Part shown: positions 1 through 9,707 of the stretch, piece after piece
Numbering within the stretch: the first letter of the stretch is position 1
Layout: the number at the start of each line of letters is the position of its first letter
Assembly (NCBI GenBank): GCA_021378525.1
Contig: JAACJW010000005.1
Location: forward strand, 1 to 52,230
Direction: 5' to 3'
Source: Ureaplasma sp. Hg2
GTDB lineage: Bacteria; Bacillota_I; Bacilli_A; Mycoplasmatales; Mycoplasmoidaceae
DNA: 52,230 bases
The notes under the pieces: model-generated
The model's input: the letters and a program-made list of their open reading frames with translations, nothing else
Databases searched by the model: none
Told to the model about the DNA's origin: nothing
Position numbers and translations under genes: made by a program

Positions 1-1
1 A

Positions 2-127
2 CGCGTTGCTAAAAAAATAGAAGAGTTAATAATAATTTATTTAGATTTATGAATGATTACTCCTAATTATAATGCTTGAGCTCATTACTTTATCAACCGC
101 TGGCTTATGTTGATATTTAAACTTTAA
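2..127 (+). CDS. C-terminal fragment of an unidentified protein (partial)
   Basis: A frame open from the window edge runs 41 codons to TAA at 125-127, with TGA read as Trp. The peptide is rich in Ile, Leu, Trp and aromatic residues. No family is recognised and the start lies outside the window. A 10-bp inverted repeat overlaps the stop codon, as at other gene ends here. It may be chance read-through of AT-rich spacer DNA. Confidence 0.3.
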
Positions 128-160
128 AAAATTAGCAATATAGAGCGTTATTTTAAAGTT
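120..160. terminator. Inverted repeat, possible weak terminator
   Basis: A 10-bp perfect inverted repeat (AACTTTAAAA at 120-129, TTTTAAAGTT at 151-160) with a 21-nt loop overlaps the stop of the partial upstream frame. No T-run follows, so terminator function is uncertain. Confidence 0.25.
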
Positions 161-209
161 GATTAACTAAGATTTAAAAGAATAATCTACCCTTATTTTT
201 CATATTCAA

Positions 210-238
210 TTGACGGATTTAAAACTATTATATATAAT
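210..238 (+). promoter_or_regulatory. Promoter of rpsB (sigma-A type)
   Basis: TTGACG at 210-215 and a perfect TATAAT at 233-238 are separated by 17 bp. This is the best -35/-10 match in the window. A second TATAAT at 250-255 lacks a clear -35. The predicted start near 245 leaves a leader of about 50 nt before rpsB. Confidence 0.75.
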
Positions 239-294
239 AATTGCGCTATTATAATAATGTAATAGAAATAATATAGAAAGGTGGATTCCAATAA

Positions 295-1491
295 ATGGAA
301 AAATCGGCAACTCAAAAAGTTGAATCAGTATCAACAGAAGATACTGCAAAAGCTAAAAGTAGTAGTTCAGAACGAACTTATGACAGCCCTCGTAAAAGTT
401 ATGATAACAATCGAAGTTATGATAATAACCGAGGTTATGACAACAACCGATCTAATCGATATGACAATCGATCTGATCGATCTGAAAGACGTTATGAAAA
501 GACTATATCACCGGCTGAATACGTTCAGTCTAAGGCCAACGCTAATTCAACTAATAAAAAACTAAAACAATTAGTAAGTGTTTCAAAATTAATGGAGGCA
601 GGTGCTCACATCGGGCTACCTCCAAAACGTTGAAACCCTAAAATGAAACCATATATTCATGCACGTCGTTCAAACAATCACGTCATTGATATTTTAAAAT
701 CATTAGTGTTCTTAAACAGAGCACATGCATTCTTACAAGAATTAACTAAAACTGGAGGACGAGTCCTAATCGTAGGTACAAAAGGTCGTTTAGTGAAAGA
801 ATTAATCGAAGAAGAAGCAAAGCGAACTCAATCGTACTACATCACACAAAGATGATTAGGGGGAACTTTAACAAACTTTAAGAACATTAGTAAATCAGTT
901 AAAAAACTAAATGATAATATTCAATTAGAACAAACTGGCGAAATTGAAAAGTATACTAAAAAAGAACAAATCAAAATCACTCGTGAAACCGAAAAGTTAA
1001 ACAAGTTCTATGGTGGGATTCGTACAATGCGAAAACTTCCACAAGCAATTATCGTGTTAGACCCAGTTAATGATGTTAACGCTATTCTAGAAGCTAAAAA
1101 ATTAGATATTCCAGTAATCGCATTAGCAAACACTAACGCAGATCCAACCAACATTGACTTCATTGTTCCAGTTAACAATCATTCAATTCGTTCAATCATT
1201 TTAATTTTAGGTATCCTTTGTGATGCGATTACTGAAGTTCGTGGTGAACCAACTAAAATTGTAGGTAAGAAAGATGATGAAATCATCCTTCCAGAACCAG
1301 CACCAAAACGTCCCCAATACGGTGGCGGATACAGAAAATTCAATCGTTATAATACTAAGTATAATCCTAACGATCGAGGCGCTGGCGCTGGCAAAAGACC
1401 TTACGTTAAACGTGAATACAACAACAAACCAAATACTGATGCTAGACCAAGCACAGCAAGTGCAACATCAAAACCTGAAACAAAAGCTTAG
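295..1491 (+). CDS. rpsB: 30S ribosomal protein S2 with N- and C-terminal extensions
   Basis: S2 is a structural protein of the small ribosomal subunit. The S2 core starts near residue 90 with the S/KLMEAGAHIG block and runs to about residue 317 (AITEVRGE). TGA at 631-633 encodes the Trp of RWNPKMKPYI. The protein is 398 residues, against about 240-260 for a typical S2. The extra length is an N-terminal region (1-89) with YDNNR repeats at residues 36-40, 42-46 and 48-52, and a C-terminal region (about 318-398) rich in Gly, Tyr, Asn, Arg and Lys. Both look disordered and basic. The start is set by AAAGGTGG just upstream. The usual partner tsf does not follow; a hairpin and then adhE do. Confidence 0.95.
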
Positions 1492-1515
1492 TTTTTAGTT
1501 GTAATAAATAATAAG

Positions 1516-1562
1516 AAATATCATTCCTCAAAAGATTTAACCTAGAAGATGATATTTTTTTT
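1516..1562 (+). terminator. Terminator of rpsB
   Basis: A 9-bp perfect stem (AAATATCAT at 1516-1524, ATGATATTT at 1549-1557) with a 24-nt loop runs into a T-run. The long loop weakens the call, but the position 25 nt after the rpsB stop supports it. Confidence 0.6.
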
Positions 1563-1702
1563 AATATTTATATGGATATTAACGCTATATCTAAGGTTTT
1601 AAATAAGGTTATTAGATATTGTTATTTGCATATCAAAATGACTTTTGGTCAAAAAACATATTTACACATGTACATTAAGTGAATAATTTTGGTGCAACAT
1701 GT

Positions 1703-1730
1703 TTGCAAGTTTCAAAAAAAAGTGTATAAT
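1703..1730 (+). promoter_or_regulatory. Promoter of adhE
   Basis: TTGCAA at 1703-1708 and TATAAT at 1725-1730 are 16 bp apart, about 35 nt before the adhE start. The 140 bases upstream carry no other gene. A short TGAC/GTCA inverted repeat (around 1640-1652) is too small to call an operator. Confidence 0.6.
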
Positions 1731-1764
1731 TAGGTTGAATTTTAAATCAAGGAGGATGAAATTA

Positions 1765-4377
1765 ATGGCAAATATTGAAAAAATTGTAAATGAAGTAAGA
1801 AAAGCACAAGAAGTTTTCGCAACATTTAGTCAAGAACAAGTCGATAAAATTTTCTATCACGCAGCAAAGGCAGCTAACGATCAAAGAATCGTGTTAGCTA
1901 AAATGGCAGTAAGTGAAACCAAAATGGGAATCGTCGAAGATAAAATCTTGAAAAACCACGTTGCTTCTGAATATATCTACAATAAATATCGTTACACACA
2001 AACTGTTGGAGTGTTCGATGAAGATTTAGGCTTAGGTTATGAAGAATTATATGCACCGATGGGGGTAATTGGAGCGGTTATTCCGACTACGAACCCAACA
2101 TCAACTGCTATCTTTAAGACATTGATATCATTAAAAACAAGAAACGGAATAATTATCTCACCGCATCCACGTGCAAGAAAATGTACAATCGAAGCGGCAA
2201 GAGTTGTTCTAGATGCAGCTGTAGCAGCTGGAGCACCAAAAGGAATCATTGCATGATTACCTGATGATGCAACTATAGACGACACTGGCGCACTAATGGG
2301 CGCTGTTGATATGATTTTAGCAACAGGTGGACCCGGCTTAGTAAAAGCTGCTTATTCATCTGGAAAACCAGCAATTGGTGTTGGCGCTGGAAACTGTCCT
2401 GCAATCATTGATTCAAGTGCAGATATTCCAATGGCTGTCGCATCGATCACTCAATCAAATACATTTGATAATGGTGTGGTTTGTGCAACTGAAAACTCAG
2501 TTATTGTAATTGCAGATATTTATGATGAATTTGTAGCAGAAGTTGAAAGACAATCAAGTCTTGTTGTAACTGCTAAAAAAGACGTTGCAGCAATTGAAGC
2601 TAAAATGTTTAGAGAAAATAAGTTTGGTGTTTTAAACCCCGAAATTGTTGGACAAACTCCGCAAAACTTAGCTAAGATATTTGGTATCAAAGTTGACTCA
2701 TCAGTAAAAATGATGTTTGTTGAAGCTAAAGGTACTACTTATAAAGATGCGTTAGCACATGAAAAATTATCTACCTTTGTATCTTTATATAAAGCTAAAT
2801 CATTTGATCAAGCATTAGAAATGCAAACTGAATTATTATTGCTAGGCCCAGGCCATACAGCTTCATTATTCTGCGATGAATTTGCTTCAACTGATAAAAT
2901 TAATAAATTTAAAGAATCAGCAAAAGCTTCTCGATTAATAGTTAACTCACCAGCTTCATTAGGTGGTGTTGGAGATATTTATAACTTCCATTTAGCGCCA
3001 TCATTCACATTAGGTTGTGGAACTTGAGGTGGTAACTCAATTAGTGGGAACATCGGACCGATGAATCTATTGAACACAAAGACGTTAGCTAAAAGGAGAG
3101 AAAATATGCTATGAATGAGAATCCCTGACCGGGTATATTACAAATTTGGATGTATTTCAATTGCGTTTGATGACTTCAAACAAGCTGGAATGAAAAAAGC
3201 ATTTGTTGTTAGTGATGCAATGATTTGATCATTATATGGTAAAAAAATTACAAAAATCCTAGATGGAATTGGAATGCAATACGAAGTGTTCGCTGAAGTA
3301 TTACCTAACCCAACGTTAGAAAATACAATGCAAGGAACAAGAAGAATTGATGCTTTCAAACCAGATTTAATTATCGCCGTTGGTGGTGGTTCAGCATTAG
3401 ATGCTGCTAAAATGATGTGATTGTTTTATGAAGAACCAACAGCTAACTTTGCTGACTTAGCATTACGTTTCGCTGATATTAGAAAAAGAATTGTAAGATT
3501 CCCAGAAATGGGTAAAAAAGCTAAATTAGCTTGTATCCCAACAACTGCTGGGACTGGTTCAGAAGTAACTCCATTTGCAGTTATTACTGATGAAAAAACT
3601 CATATTAAATATCCTTTAGCTGATTATGCTTTAACACCAAATTATGCAATCGTCGATTCAGAATTAATGTTAAGTTTACCAAAAGGAATGACCGCAGCAA
3701 CTGGAGCAGATGCTTTAACTCATGCGATCGAATCTTATGTTTCAGTTTTAGCAACAGAATTTACTGAAGCTAATTCATTGAAGGCAATTGAACTTGTTTT
3801 TAAATATTTAAAACGTGCTGTTGAAAACGGTACGACTGATAAAGATGCACGTGAAGGAATGGCTCATGCATCAACAATTGCAGGACTAGCATTTAGTAAT
3901 GCTTTCTTAGGAATTTCCCATTCATTAAGCCATAAAGTTGGTGGACATCACGGAGTTATCCATGGTATGGCTAACGCAATCTATCTACCTTATACTATCG
4001 CTTACAATGCTGAAAAAGGCGTTCGTGAAAAACAAATGTATTTCCCACAATATAAAACTCATAACGTGGCTGAAAGATATGCTGAAATCGCTGACTGACT
4101 ACATTTGGGTGGTAAAACATCTGAAGATAAAGTTGATCGTTTAATTAAAACTTTACAAGATTTATTTAAATCAATTAACCTTCCATTATCAACTAAAGCA
4201 TACGGCGTTGATTCTAAAAAATTCTATGCAACATTAGATGCAATGAGTGAAGAAGCGTTCGATGACCAATGTACTGGTGCTAACCCACGTTACCCTAGTA
4301 TTGAAGCGATGAAAACAATGTATACTGCAGCTCATGAAGGAACACCTATTAAGAAATTAGCTAAAACTTCAAAATAA
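1765..4377 (+). CDS. adhE: Bifunctional acetaldehyde-CoA/alcohol dehydrogenase AdhE
   Basis: AdhE reduces acetyl-CoA to acetaldehyde and then ethanol, oxidising two NADH; it normally assembles into cytoplasmic spirosomes. Both domains are present. The N-terminal aldehyde dehydrogenase half has its catalytic Cys at residue 240 (VCATENSV). The C-terminal iron-dependent alcohol dehydrogenase half has GGGSALDAAK, TTAGTGSEVTPF and the metal-binding HSLSHKVGGHHGVIHG. Length is 870 residues, close to the E. coli enzyme. The start at 1765 has an ideal AAGGAGG site; an upstream in-frame ATG at 1699 lies inside the promoter. It heads an apparent operon with the hydrolase and focA and works with pyruvate formate-lyase to recycle NADH. 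Confidence 0.96.
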
Positions 4378-5024
4378 TGACAGTAATAAAAAATCTTAAA
4401 AGTAATATTGTCATGTTCAACCATGATGCTATGGGTAACAATAGTTATCTAATAACACAAGGTGATAAAGCGTTTTTAATTGACCCCAGCTGAAATGATG
4501 CATCAATTAATACCTGATTAAAAAAACATGATATACTATTATGCGGAATCTTAATGACCCACGGTCATTTCGATCATATTGGTAACGCTTTCGCTCTGGC
4601 GAAGCAGCACCAATGTAAGGTTTATGTTTATGAAAAGGAGCGCCATACTTTATTGGAGGATAATTTATCTAAATTAGCCAATCAACCAATTGAAGTTAAC
4701 GCTACCGATGTAGAAACCTTTGACGGTAATTTATTTACCGCCAATGGTTTTCTATTTAAGGTGACCCATTTTCCTGGACATACGCCTGGCACTATTTGTA
4801 TTCAATACGATGATGTCATCTTTACTGGCGACCATATCTTTACTGATTCCATTGGACGAAGTGATTTTAGTCATAGTAATCATCAAGACATGATGCAGAG
4901 TCTTGCTAAGTTTTTTAAAACTTACCAGGATGATGAATTATTAATTTGTCCGGGACATGGCGATATTGGATTATGAGGGGATGTTAAAAAAAACAATCCG
5001 CTTTTAAAGAAAGGAAATTTTTAA
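4377..5024 (+). CDS. Metallo-beta-lactamase-fold hydrolase (glyoxalase II-like)
   Basis: A 215-residue cytoplasmic protein of the MBL/glyoxalase II superfamily. The binuclear metal site is visible as THGHFDH (H62, H64, D66, H67), followed by HFPGHTPG, GDHIFTD and CPGHGD. The substrate cannot be read from the sequence; hydrolysis of a glutathione-type or other thioester is typical of the family. Its ATG shares the A of the adhE stop (TAATG), and its own stop shares an A with the focA start in the same way. The three genes are therefore probably translationally coupled. An internal ATG at 4413 is possible but would lose part of the first strand. Confidence 0.85.
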
Positions 5025-5980
5025 TGACTTCAAAAATATCATTTAAAATGAATAAGAGTTTAAACAACGGTCTTGATTTCGCCGTTGCTAAGTCAAAATA
5101 TACATACCCCAGAAAAATTATTTTTTCAATCATGGGTGGAATGTTTATCGCTTTCGGTTACATGGCATATCATATTATCCATGCACAAAGTATTGCGAAT
5201 GGGGGAAGCGAAAGCGTTCTAGCATTGTTAGGAGCAGCAGCTATCTTCCCGACGGGAATCTTAATGTGTTTGTTTTTAGGTGGGAACCTATTTACTTCTA
5301 ACGCCTTGGTTTTCATGGCATCAGCCAAAAAGAAAATCTCTTGATGGCTGTTTGCTGAGGATTTATTAATCACTTGAATCTTTAATTTTATCGGTTCAAT
5401 GTTAATGGTCTTAATCGGTTGAGGGGCGATCTATTTAGGTGCTCCTATGCACGCAACAGCCGGAGGTAATGTATCTGATTATTATGGAATGAGTGCGCGT
5501 CAATACGAAGCGTTTAAATTGGCTAATGGGAAAATCGACTTAGGTTGATGACAAACCATCCTTAGCGGGATTCTTTGTAATTTGATTGTAGCTGGTTCAG
5601 TTTTCATGTTTACCATCGTTGATAATAAACTAATCGGAACCATTGTTGTTTGATTTATGATTGCTTTATTTGTAATCGGTGGTTTCCAACATATCGTTGC
5701 TAACATGTATGCTGAACCATTAGGTGTTATCATCGGGATCCAACATCATGTGCCAGCTGGAGCTTTTAAAGGTTGAGAAGGTCAAGCCGAGGTCGGTAAG
5801 ATGTTCTATAACTCATTGTTGCCAACAACAGTCGGAAACTTAATCGGCGGGATTTCAATCCCAGCAGTTTATCTATTAGCTGAAACTAAAATTGCCGGTG
5901 GTAAAACTGGCACAACAGTTATTACAACCTCTGATGTTAACACTGAAGATAAAGAATGTTGTTTAACAGAAAACAAATAA
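5024..5980 (+). CDS. focA: Formate/nitrite transporter family channel (FocA-like)
   Basis: A six-helix pentameric channel of the FNT family that moves formate (or related small anions) across the membrane. Family signatures are GGNLFTSNALVF and GGFQHIVANMYAEPLG; the latter holds the conserved pore His at residue 223. Length is 318 residues, slightly long. The tail after the last helix is hydrophilic and carries a vicinal Cys pair (KECCLTEN). The start overlaps the upstream stop as TAATG and has AAAGGAAA upstream. Placement between adhE and pflB matches export or re-import of formate from pyruvate formate-lyase. Confidence 0.92.
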
Positions 5981-5990
5981 TTAATATTTG

Positions 5991-6025
5991 AATAATGCAC
6001 CTTTTAATGGGAGCATTATTTTTTT
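5991..6025 (+). terminator. Terminator after focA
   Basis: An 8-bp stem (AATAATGC at 5991-5998, GCATTATT at 6013-6020) ends in a T-run, directly after the focA stop. It closes the adhE operon. Confidence 0.85.
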
Positions 6026-6097
6026 ATAGTAAATCATATTATTTCCTTAATTTTTAAATAAGCGTATAAATAAAGGGAATACAACAAGGAGCATAAA

Positions 6098-6313
6098 ATG
6101 ACACAAGACGAACAATTATACACAATGCTAAAATCCAAAGGATTCAAAGGTAAAGAATTAGAAAAAGAATTTCAAGCTTTAAAATCGCAAGGGATTACGC
6201 TTGATCAAATCGTTAAGGAATTTGTTAAGAAAGCAGACGCTGACACGACAAGTATTAATGATGTTAATTGCGATGGCGGACGCTGTACCGCTGTTAAATT
6301 AACCAGCAATTAG
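6098..6313 (+). CDS. Small uncharacterised protein with a C-terminal Cys pair
   Basis: A 71-residue protein of unknown function. It has AAGGAG 7 nt before the ATG and its own strong terminator, so it is very likely real and expressed on its own. The first 48 residues are charged and probably helical (KGKELEKEFQALKSQG). The tail holds NCDGGRC, a CX4C pair that could bind metal or form a redox disulfide. It sits between focA and the pflB core, so a role in formate or PFL physiology is a guess from position only. No homologue is recognised. Confidence 0.75.
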   Translation: MTQDEQLYTMLKSKGFKGKELEKEFQALKSQGITLDQIVKEFVKKADADTTSINDVNCDGGRCTAVKLTSN

Positions 6314-6333
6314 CTAAAATCTAAACAACAAGA

Positions 6334-6365
6334 GAACATGTATCGACTGATACGTGTTCTTTTTT
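6334..6365 (+). terminator. Terminator after the small Cys protein
   Basis: An 11-bp stem with one G-U pair (GAACATGTATC at 6334-6344, GATACGTGTTC at 6349-6359) and a 4-nt loop is followed by TTTTTT. Confidence 0.92.
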
Positions 6366-6436
6366 AACGTTAATAATTGATATTTTTTAATACAAAACTG
6401 TTGATAGTTTTATTTATAAATCGTTATTTCCATTTT

Positions 6437-6466
6437 TACAATTAAAAGTGATACAATTAAAAGTGA
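6437..6466 (+). repeat. Perfect tandem 15-bp repeat in the pflB promoter region
   Basis: TACAATTAAAAGTGA occurs twice head to tail, at 6437-6451 and 6452-6466, ending 23 bp before pflB. Each copy contains TACAAT, a good -10 hexamer, so the repeat may be a duplicated core promoter or a paired regulator site. Confidence 0.8.
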
Positions 6467-6489
6467 ATTTTATAAAAAGGAGAAGAATA

Positions 6490-8592
6490 ATGGCAAAATC
6501 AAATTATAAATTTAAAGAGTGAGCGGGCTTTGTTGATGGCGATTGATCAAAAGAAATTGATGTTAGAAATTTCATCAACCGAAATTATCGACCGTACCTA
6601 GATGGTGATGAATTCCTAGCGGGACCAACCAAAGCTACGACAACACTTTGAGCTAAAGTTATGAAATTAACTGAAGAAGAAAAAGAACGAGGCGGCGTAT
6701 GAGATATGGATCAACGTGTATCAGCGATTGATATTTATGCACCTGGCTATATTGATGAAAAATTAGAAAAAATTGTAGGGGTTCAAACTGACCAACCGTT
6801 TAAACGTGCTTACATGCCAATCGGCGGCCTTAGAATGGCTCAAATGGCAGCTAAAGCTTATGGTTTTAAAACAGACCCTGAGGTTGATAAAATTTACACT
6901 TCATACCGTAAATCTCATAACCAAGGAGTATTCGATGCTTATACAGAAGAAATGCGATTAGCACGACGTAGTCACATTATGACTGGATTACCAGATACTT
7001 ATGGACGAGGCCGAATCATCGGGGATTACCGAAGAATCGCTTTATATGGAATGGATTATTTAATTAAAGAAAAAATTGAAAGCCGTGAAATATTAGGAAA
7101 AACAATGGTTGACGATGTAATTCGTTTACGTGAAGAAGTTAGCGACCAAGTTGCTGCAATGAAAAAAATTGTTAAAATGGGTTTAAGCTACGGTTGCGAT
7201 CTTAGTCAACCAGCTAAGAACGCTAAAGAAGCAATCCAATGATTGTACTTTGGATACTTAGCAGCAATCCGTGAACAAAACGGGGCAGCAATGTCAATCG
7301 GGCGAACTTCAACTTTCTTAGATATTTATATTGAAAGAGATTTAAAAAATAAAGTTATCACCGAAAGTGAAGCGCAAGAATTAATGGATCATTACGTAAT
7401 GAAATTACGAATTGTTAAATTTATGCGTCCTGCTGAATATAACGAATTATTCTCAGGCGACCCCGTATGAGCAACTGAATGTATTGGTGGAATGGGAATT
7501 GATGGACGTCCATTGGTAACTAAAAACTCATTTAGAGTTATCCACTCATTATCTAACATGGGTCCAGCACCAGAACCAAATTTAACGATTTTATGATCAA
7601 CTTATTTACCAGCTAAATTTAAAAATTTCTGTGCTAAATATTCAATCATGTTCTCTTCAATGCAATATGAATCAGATGATTTAATGCGTGTTACACATGG
7701 TGATGATTACACTATCGCTTGTTGTGTTTCACCAATGAAAGTCGGAAAACAAATGCAATTCTTTGGAGCGCGTTGTAATCTTGCAAAAGCGTTACTATAC
7801 TCTATTAGTGGTGGTTATGATGAAATGCATCCAGAATATCGTCTAGGTCCAAAATTTGGTGATTTACCAAGAAACAAACCATTAGACTATAAAGAAGTGT
7901 TAGAACGTTTTGAAGGCGAATTAGTTTGATTAGCTGAATTATATGTAAACACTTTAAATGTAATTCACTACATGCATGATAAATATTATTATGAAGCATC
8001 TGAAATGGCTTTTTATGACTTACATGCTTACCGATTCTTTGCAACTGGAATCGCTGGTTTAAGCGTTGCTGCTGATTCACTTTCAGCAATCAAGTACGCT
8101 AAAGTAACTCCAATCTGAGATGGCAAAGTAACAAAAGACTTTAAAATCGAAGGGGACTATCCTAAATTTGGTAATGATGATGATCGTGTTGATGACATCG
8201 CTGCTTACCTTATTAAATTCTTTATGAATGAAATTCGTAAACATCACACATACCGTAATTCAGAAGCGACAATGTCAGTTTTAACAATTACAAGTAATGT
8301 AGTTTATGGAAAAGCAACTGGTACGACACCAGATGGAAGAAAATCTGGAATGCCATTCGCACCAGGTGCTAACCCAATGCACGGACGAGATTCTAATGGA
8401 GCTGTTGCTAGTTTAGCATCAGTTGCTAAGATGCCGTTCAAACATGCAGCAGATGGAATTTCAAATACTTTCTCAATCATTCCTAACGCATTAGGAAAAG
8501 GTGATGACTTCGTTATTATCCCTGGTGGAGAATTAGATCTTGCAGCTGTTGAAAGAGCTCAAAAAGCACACAAGAAAAATAATAAAAAATAA
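6490..8592 (+). CDS. pflB: Pyruvate formate-lyase core, lacking the glycyl radical domain
   Basis: PFL converts pyruvate and CoA to acetyl-CoA and formate by a radical mechanism. This protein carries the 10-stranded barrel with the catalytic Cys pair at 411-412 (IACCVSPM), matching E. coli C418/C419, and [14 protein letters not shown]. Homology to full-length PFL holds up to NALGKGDD near residue 673. Then come 27 unrelated residues ending in a Lys/Asn-rich tail and TAA. The C-terminal part with the RVSGYA glycyl radical loop is absent, giving 700 residues against about 750-760. That missing part is encoded separately at 9396-9641. A terminator right after the stop rules out simple read-through. 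The start has AAAAAGGAG. Confidence 0.95.
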
Positions 8593-8610
8593 TTTTATTA
8601 ATATCTAAAA

Positions 8611-8643
8611 AACTAACTTGTCCAAACCAAGTTAGTTTTTTTT
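8611..8643 (+). terminator. Terminator after the pflB core
   Basis: A 10-bp perfect stem (AACTAACTTG at 8611-8620, CAAGTTAGTT at 8628-8637) with a 7-nt loop is followed by a T-run. It separates the pflB core transcript from the regulator and the glycyl radical domain. Confidence 0.93.
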
Positions 8644-8765
8644 ATTGCCTTTATCCAATAAAAAATATTTATATTATTATGTTAGAAAGTTTAAAATTTA
8701 AGTGATATTTAATGTAATATATAAGTATATAGAAAAGCATAATTATTGGAAAGAGGTGCGTGTCC

Positions 8766-9308
8766 GTGAGTAAATCAAGTTATAAAAATAAAATTATTAA
8801 TGAAATTAATTCCAACTTAGATAGTGATAAAATAAAAGAAATGAAAAAAGCCTTCGAGGAAGGATGCTATCTTGATCAAATTTTTCTAACTCAAAGAGCA
8901 GTTAATAAATTATTAGATTATAAATTATCAGACGAATTTGCAATGATTGGGACAACACCCAAACAAGCAATTTTAATTAAAATCATCCATGATCATAAAA
9001 GATTAACTAATGATGAATTATCAAAAGCAACAAACGTTGTTTGTTCAACCATTACTAGAACCCTAGATAAAATGGCAAAAGACAATGTTATCCAAAGAAG
9101 TAAAGAGGGTAAAAACAGCTTTGCTAGCTTAACTGCGCGTGGCGAAGATATTTATAGTAAAATAAAAGAAATCGAACATCGTATTGAAACTTGAATCATT
9201 GATGTGGTTGGCAAAACAACCCTTGATGAATATTTAAATTTACTAAAAGACGTAGAAGATAAAATATATAAAAATTTACGTAAGTTTTATTCTGAAGATT
9301 CTAAATAA
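8766..9308 (+). CDS. MarR-family winged-helix transcriptional regulator
   Basis: A 180-residue cytoplasmic DNA-binding protein. The central part has a MarR-type winged helix: TTPKQAILIKII, then helix-turn-helix LTNDELSKATNVVCSTITRTLDKM, then the wing KEGKNSFASLTARGEDI. Two Cys residues (one near the N-terminus, one in the recognition region, NVVCST) could sense oxidants, as in some MarR proteins, but this is inference. The GTG start at 8766 is preferred because AAGAGGTG lies 7 nt upstream; an in-frame GTG at 8760 is too close to that site. It lies between the two halves of PFL, so it is a good candidate for controlling them, possibly through the tandem repeat upstream of pflB. Confidence 0.88.
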
Positions 9309-9333
9309 AAACAATCGTAACCGAATGCATATT

Positions 9334-9364
9334 TTTACACCTTTTATAAAAAAAGATATATAAT
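9334..9364 (+). promoter_or_regulatory. Possible promoter of the glycyl radical domain gene
   Basis: TTTACA at 9334-9339 and TATAAT at 9359-9364 are 19 bp apart, a little wide. They lie 32 bp before the gene. An alternative -10 is TATAAA at 9345-9350. Confidence 0.45.
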
Positions 9365-9395
9365 AATATTGAAATCTATAAAAAGGAGAATTATT

Positions 9396-9641
9396 ATGGA
9401 ACACCCAAGCAAAAATCAAGAACAAAATCTTGTATCTATGATGGACGGATATTTCACAGAAGGTGCGCAACATCTAAACGTTAATGTTTTCAAAAGAGAA
9501 ACATTAGTAGATGCTCAAAACCACCCTGAAAAATACCCACAACTAACAGTTAGAGTATCAGGTTACGCAGTTAACTTTGTTAAACTAACTAAAGAACAAC
9601 AAGACGACGTTATTGCTAGAACATTTCACAAAAAAATGTAA
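9396..9641 (+). CDS. Free-standing glycyl radical domain (GrcA/YfiD-like), second part of PFL
   Basis: An 81-residue protein that matches the last part of [13 protein letters not shown], then [10 protein letters not shown], then the glycyl radical loop [11 protein letters not shown] with the radical-bearing Gly at residue 56, ending TRTF-like ARTFHKKM. It begins where the pflB core loses homology. In E. coli the similar GrcA is a spare part that rescues oxygen-cleaved PFL. Here the core has no such domain, so this protein should be an obligatory subunit. The start is set by AAAAGGAG; an upstream in-frame TTG-initiated frame at 9369 is disfavoured. The activase gene follows 66 bp later. Confidence 0.95.
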   Translation: MEHPSKNQEQNLVSMMDGYFTEGAQHLNVNVFKRETLVDAQNHPEKYPQLTVRVSGYAVNFVKLTKEQQDDVIARTFHKKM

Positions 9642-9656
9642 TAACAATTAATGTTA

Positions 9657-9689
9657 AACAAAAGGCTAACCATTTGGTTAGCTTTTGTT
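9657..9689 (+). terminator. Hairpin after the glycyl radical domain gene
   Basis: A stem of 15 pairs with one bulged G (left arm 9657-9672, right arm 9675-9689) lies between the glycyl radical domain and the activase gene. The right arm ends TTTTGTT with no further T-run, so termination is probably partial or the hairpin acts as a 3'-end stabiliser. Confidence 0.7.
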
Positions 9690-9707
9690 AATGCCATGGA
9701 GAAGAAA

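Noticed and set aside
1699-1764. Longer N-terminus of adhE from ATG at 1699
   Set aside because: It lies within the -35/-10 region, and a perfect ribosome site precedes the ATG at 1765, where the conserved AdhE sequence begins.
6490-9641. pflB broken by a simple frameshift or stop
   Set aside because: Homology stops in a new tail followed by a terminator and a complete regulator gene; the second part has its own ribosome site and start. This is a gene split, not an error.
9651-9707. Earlier start of the PFL activase
   Set aside because: The codons lie inside the hairpin following the radical subunit gene, without a ribosome site.
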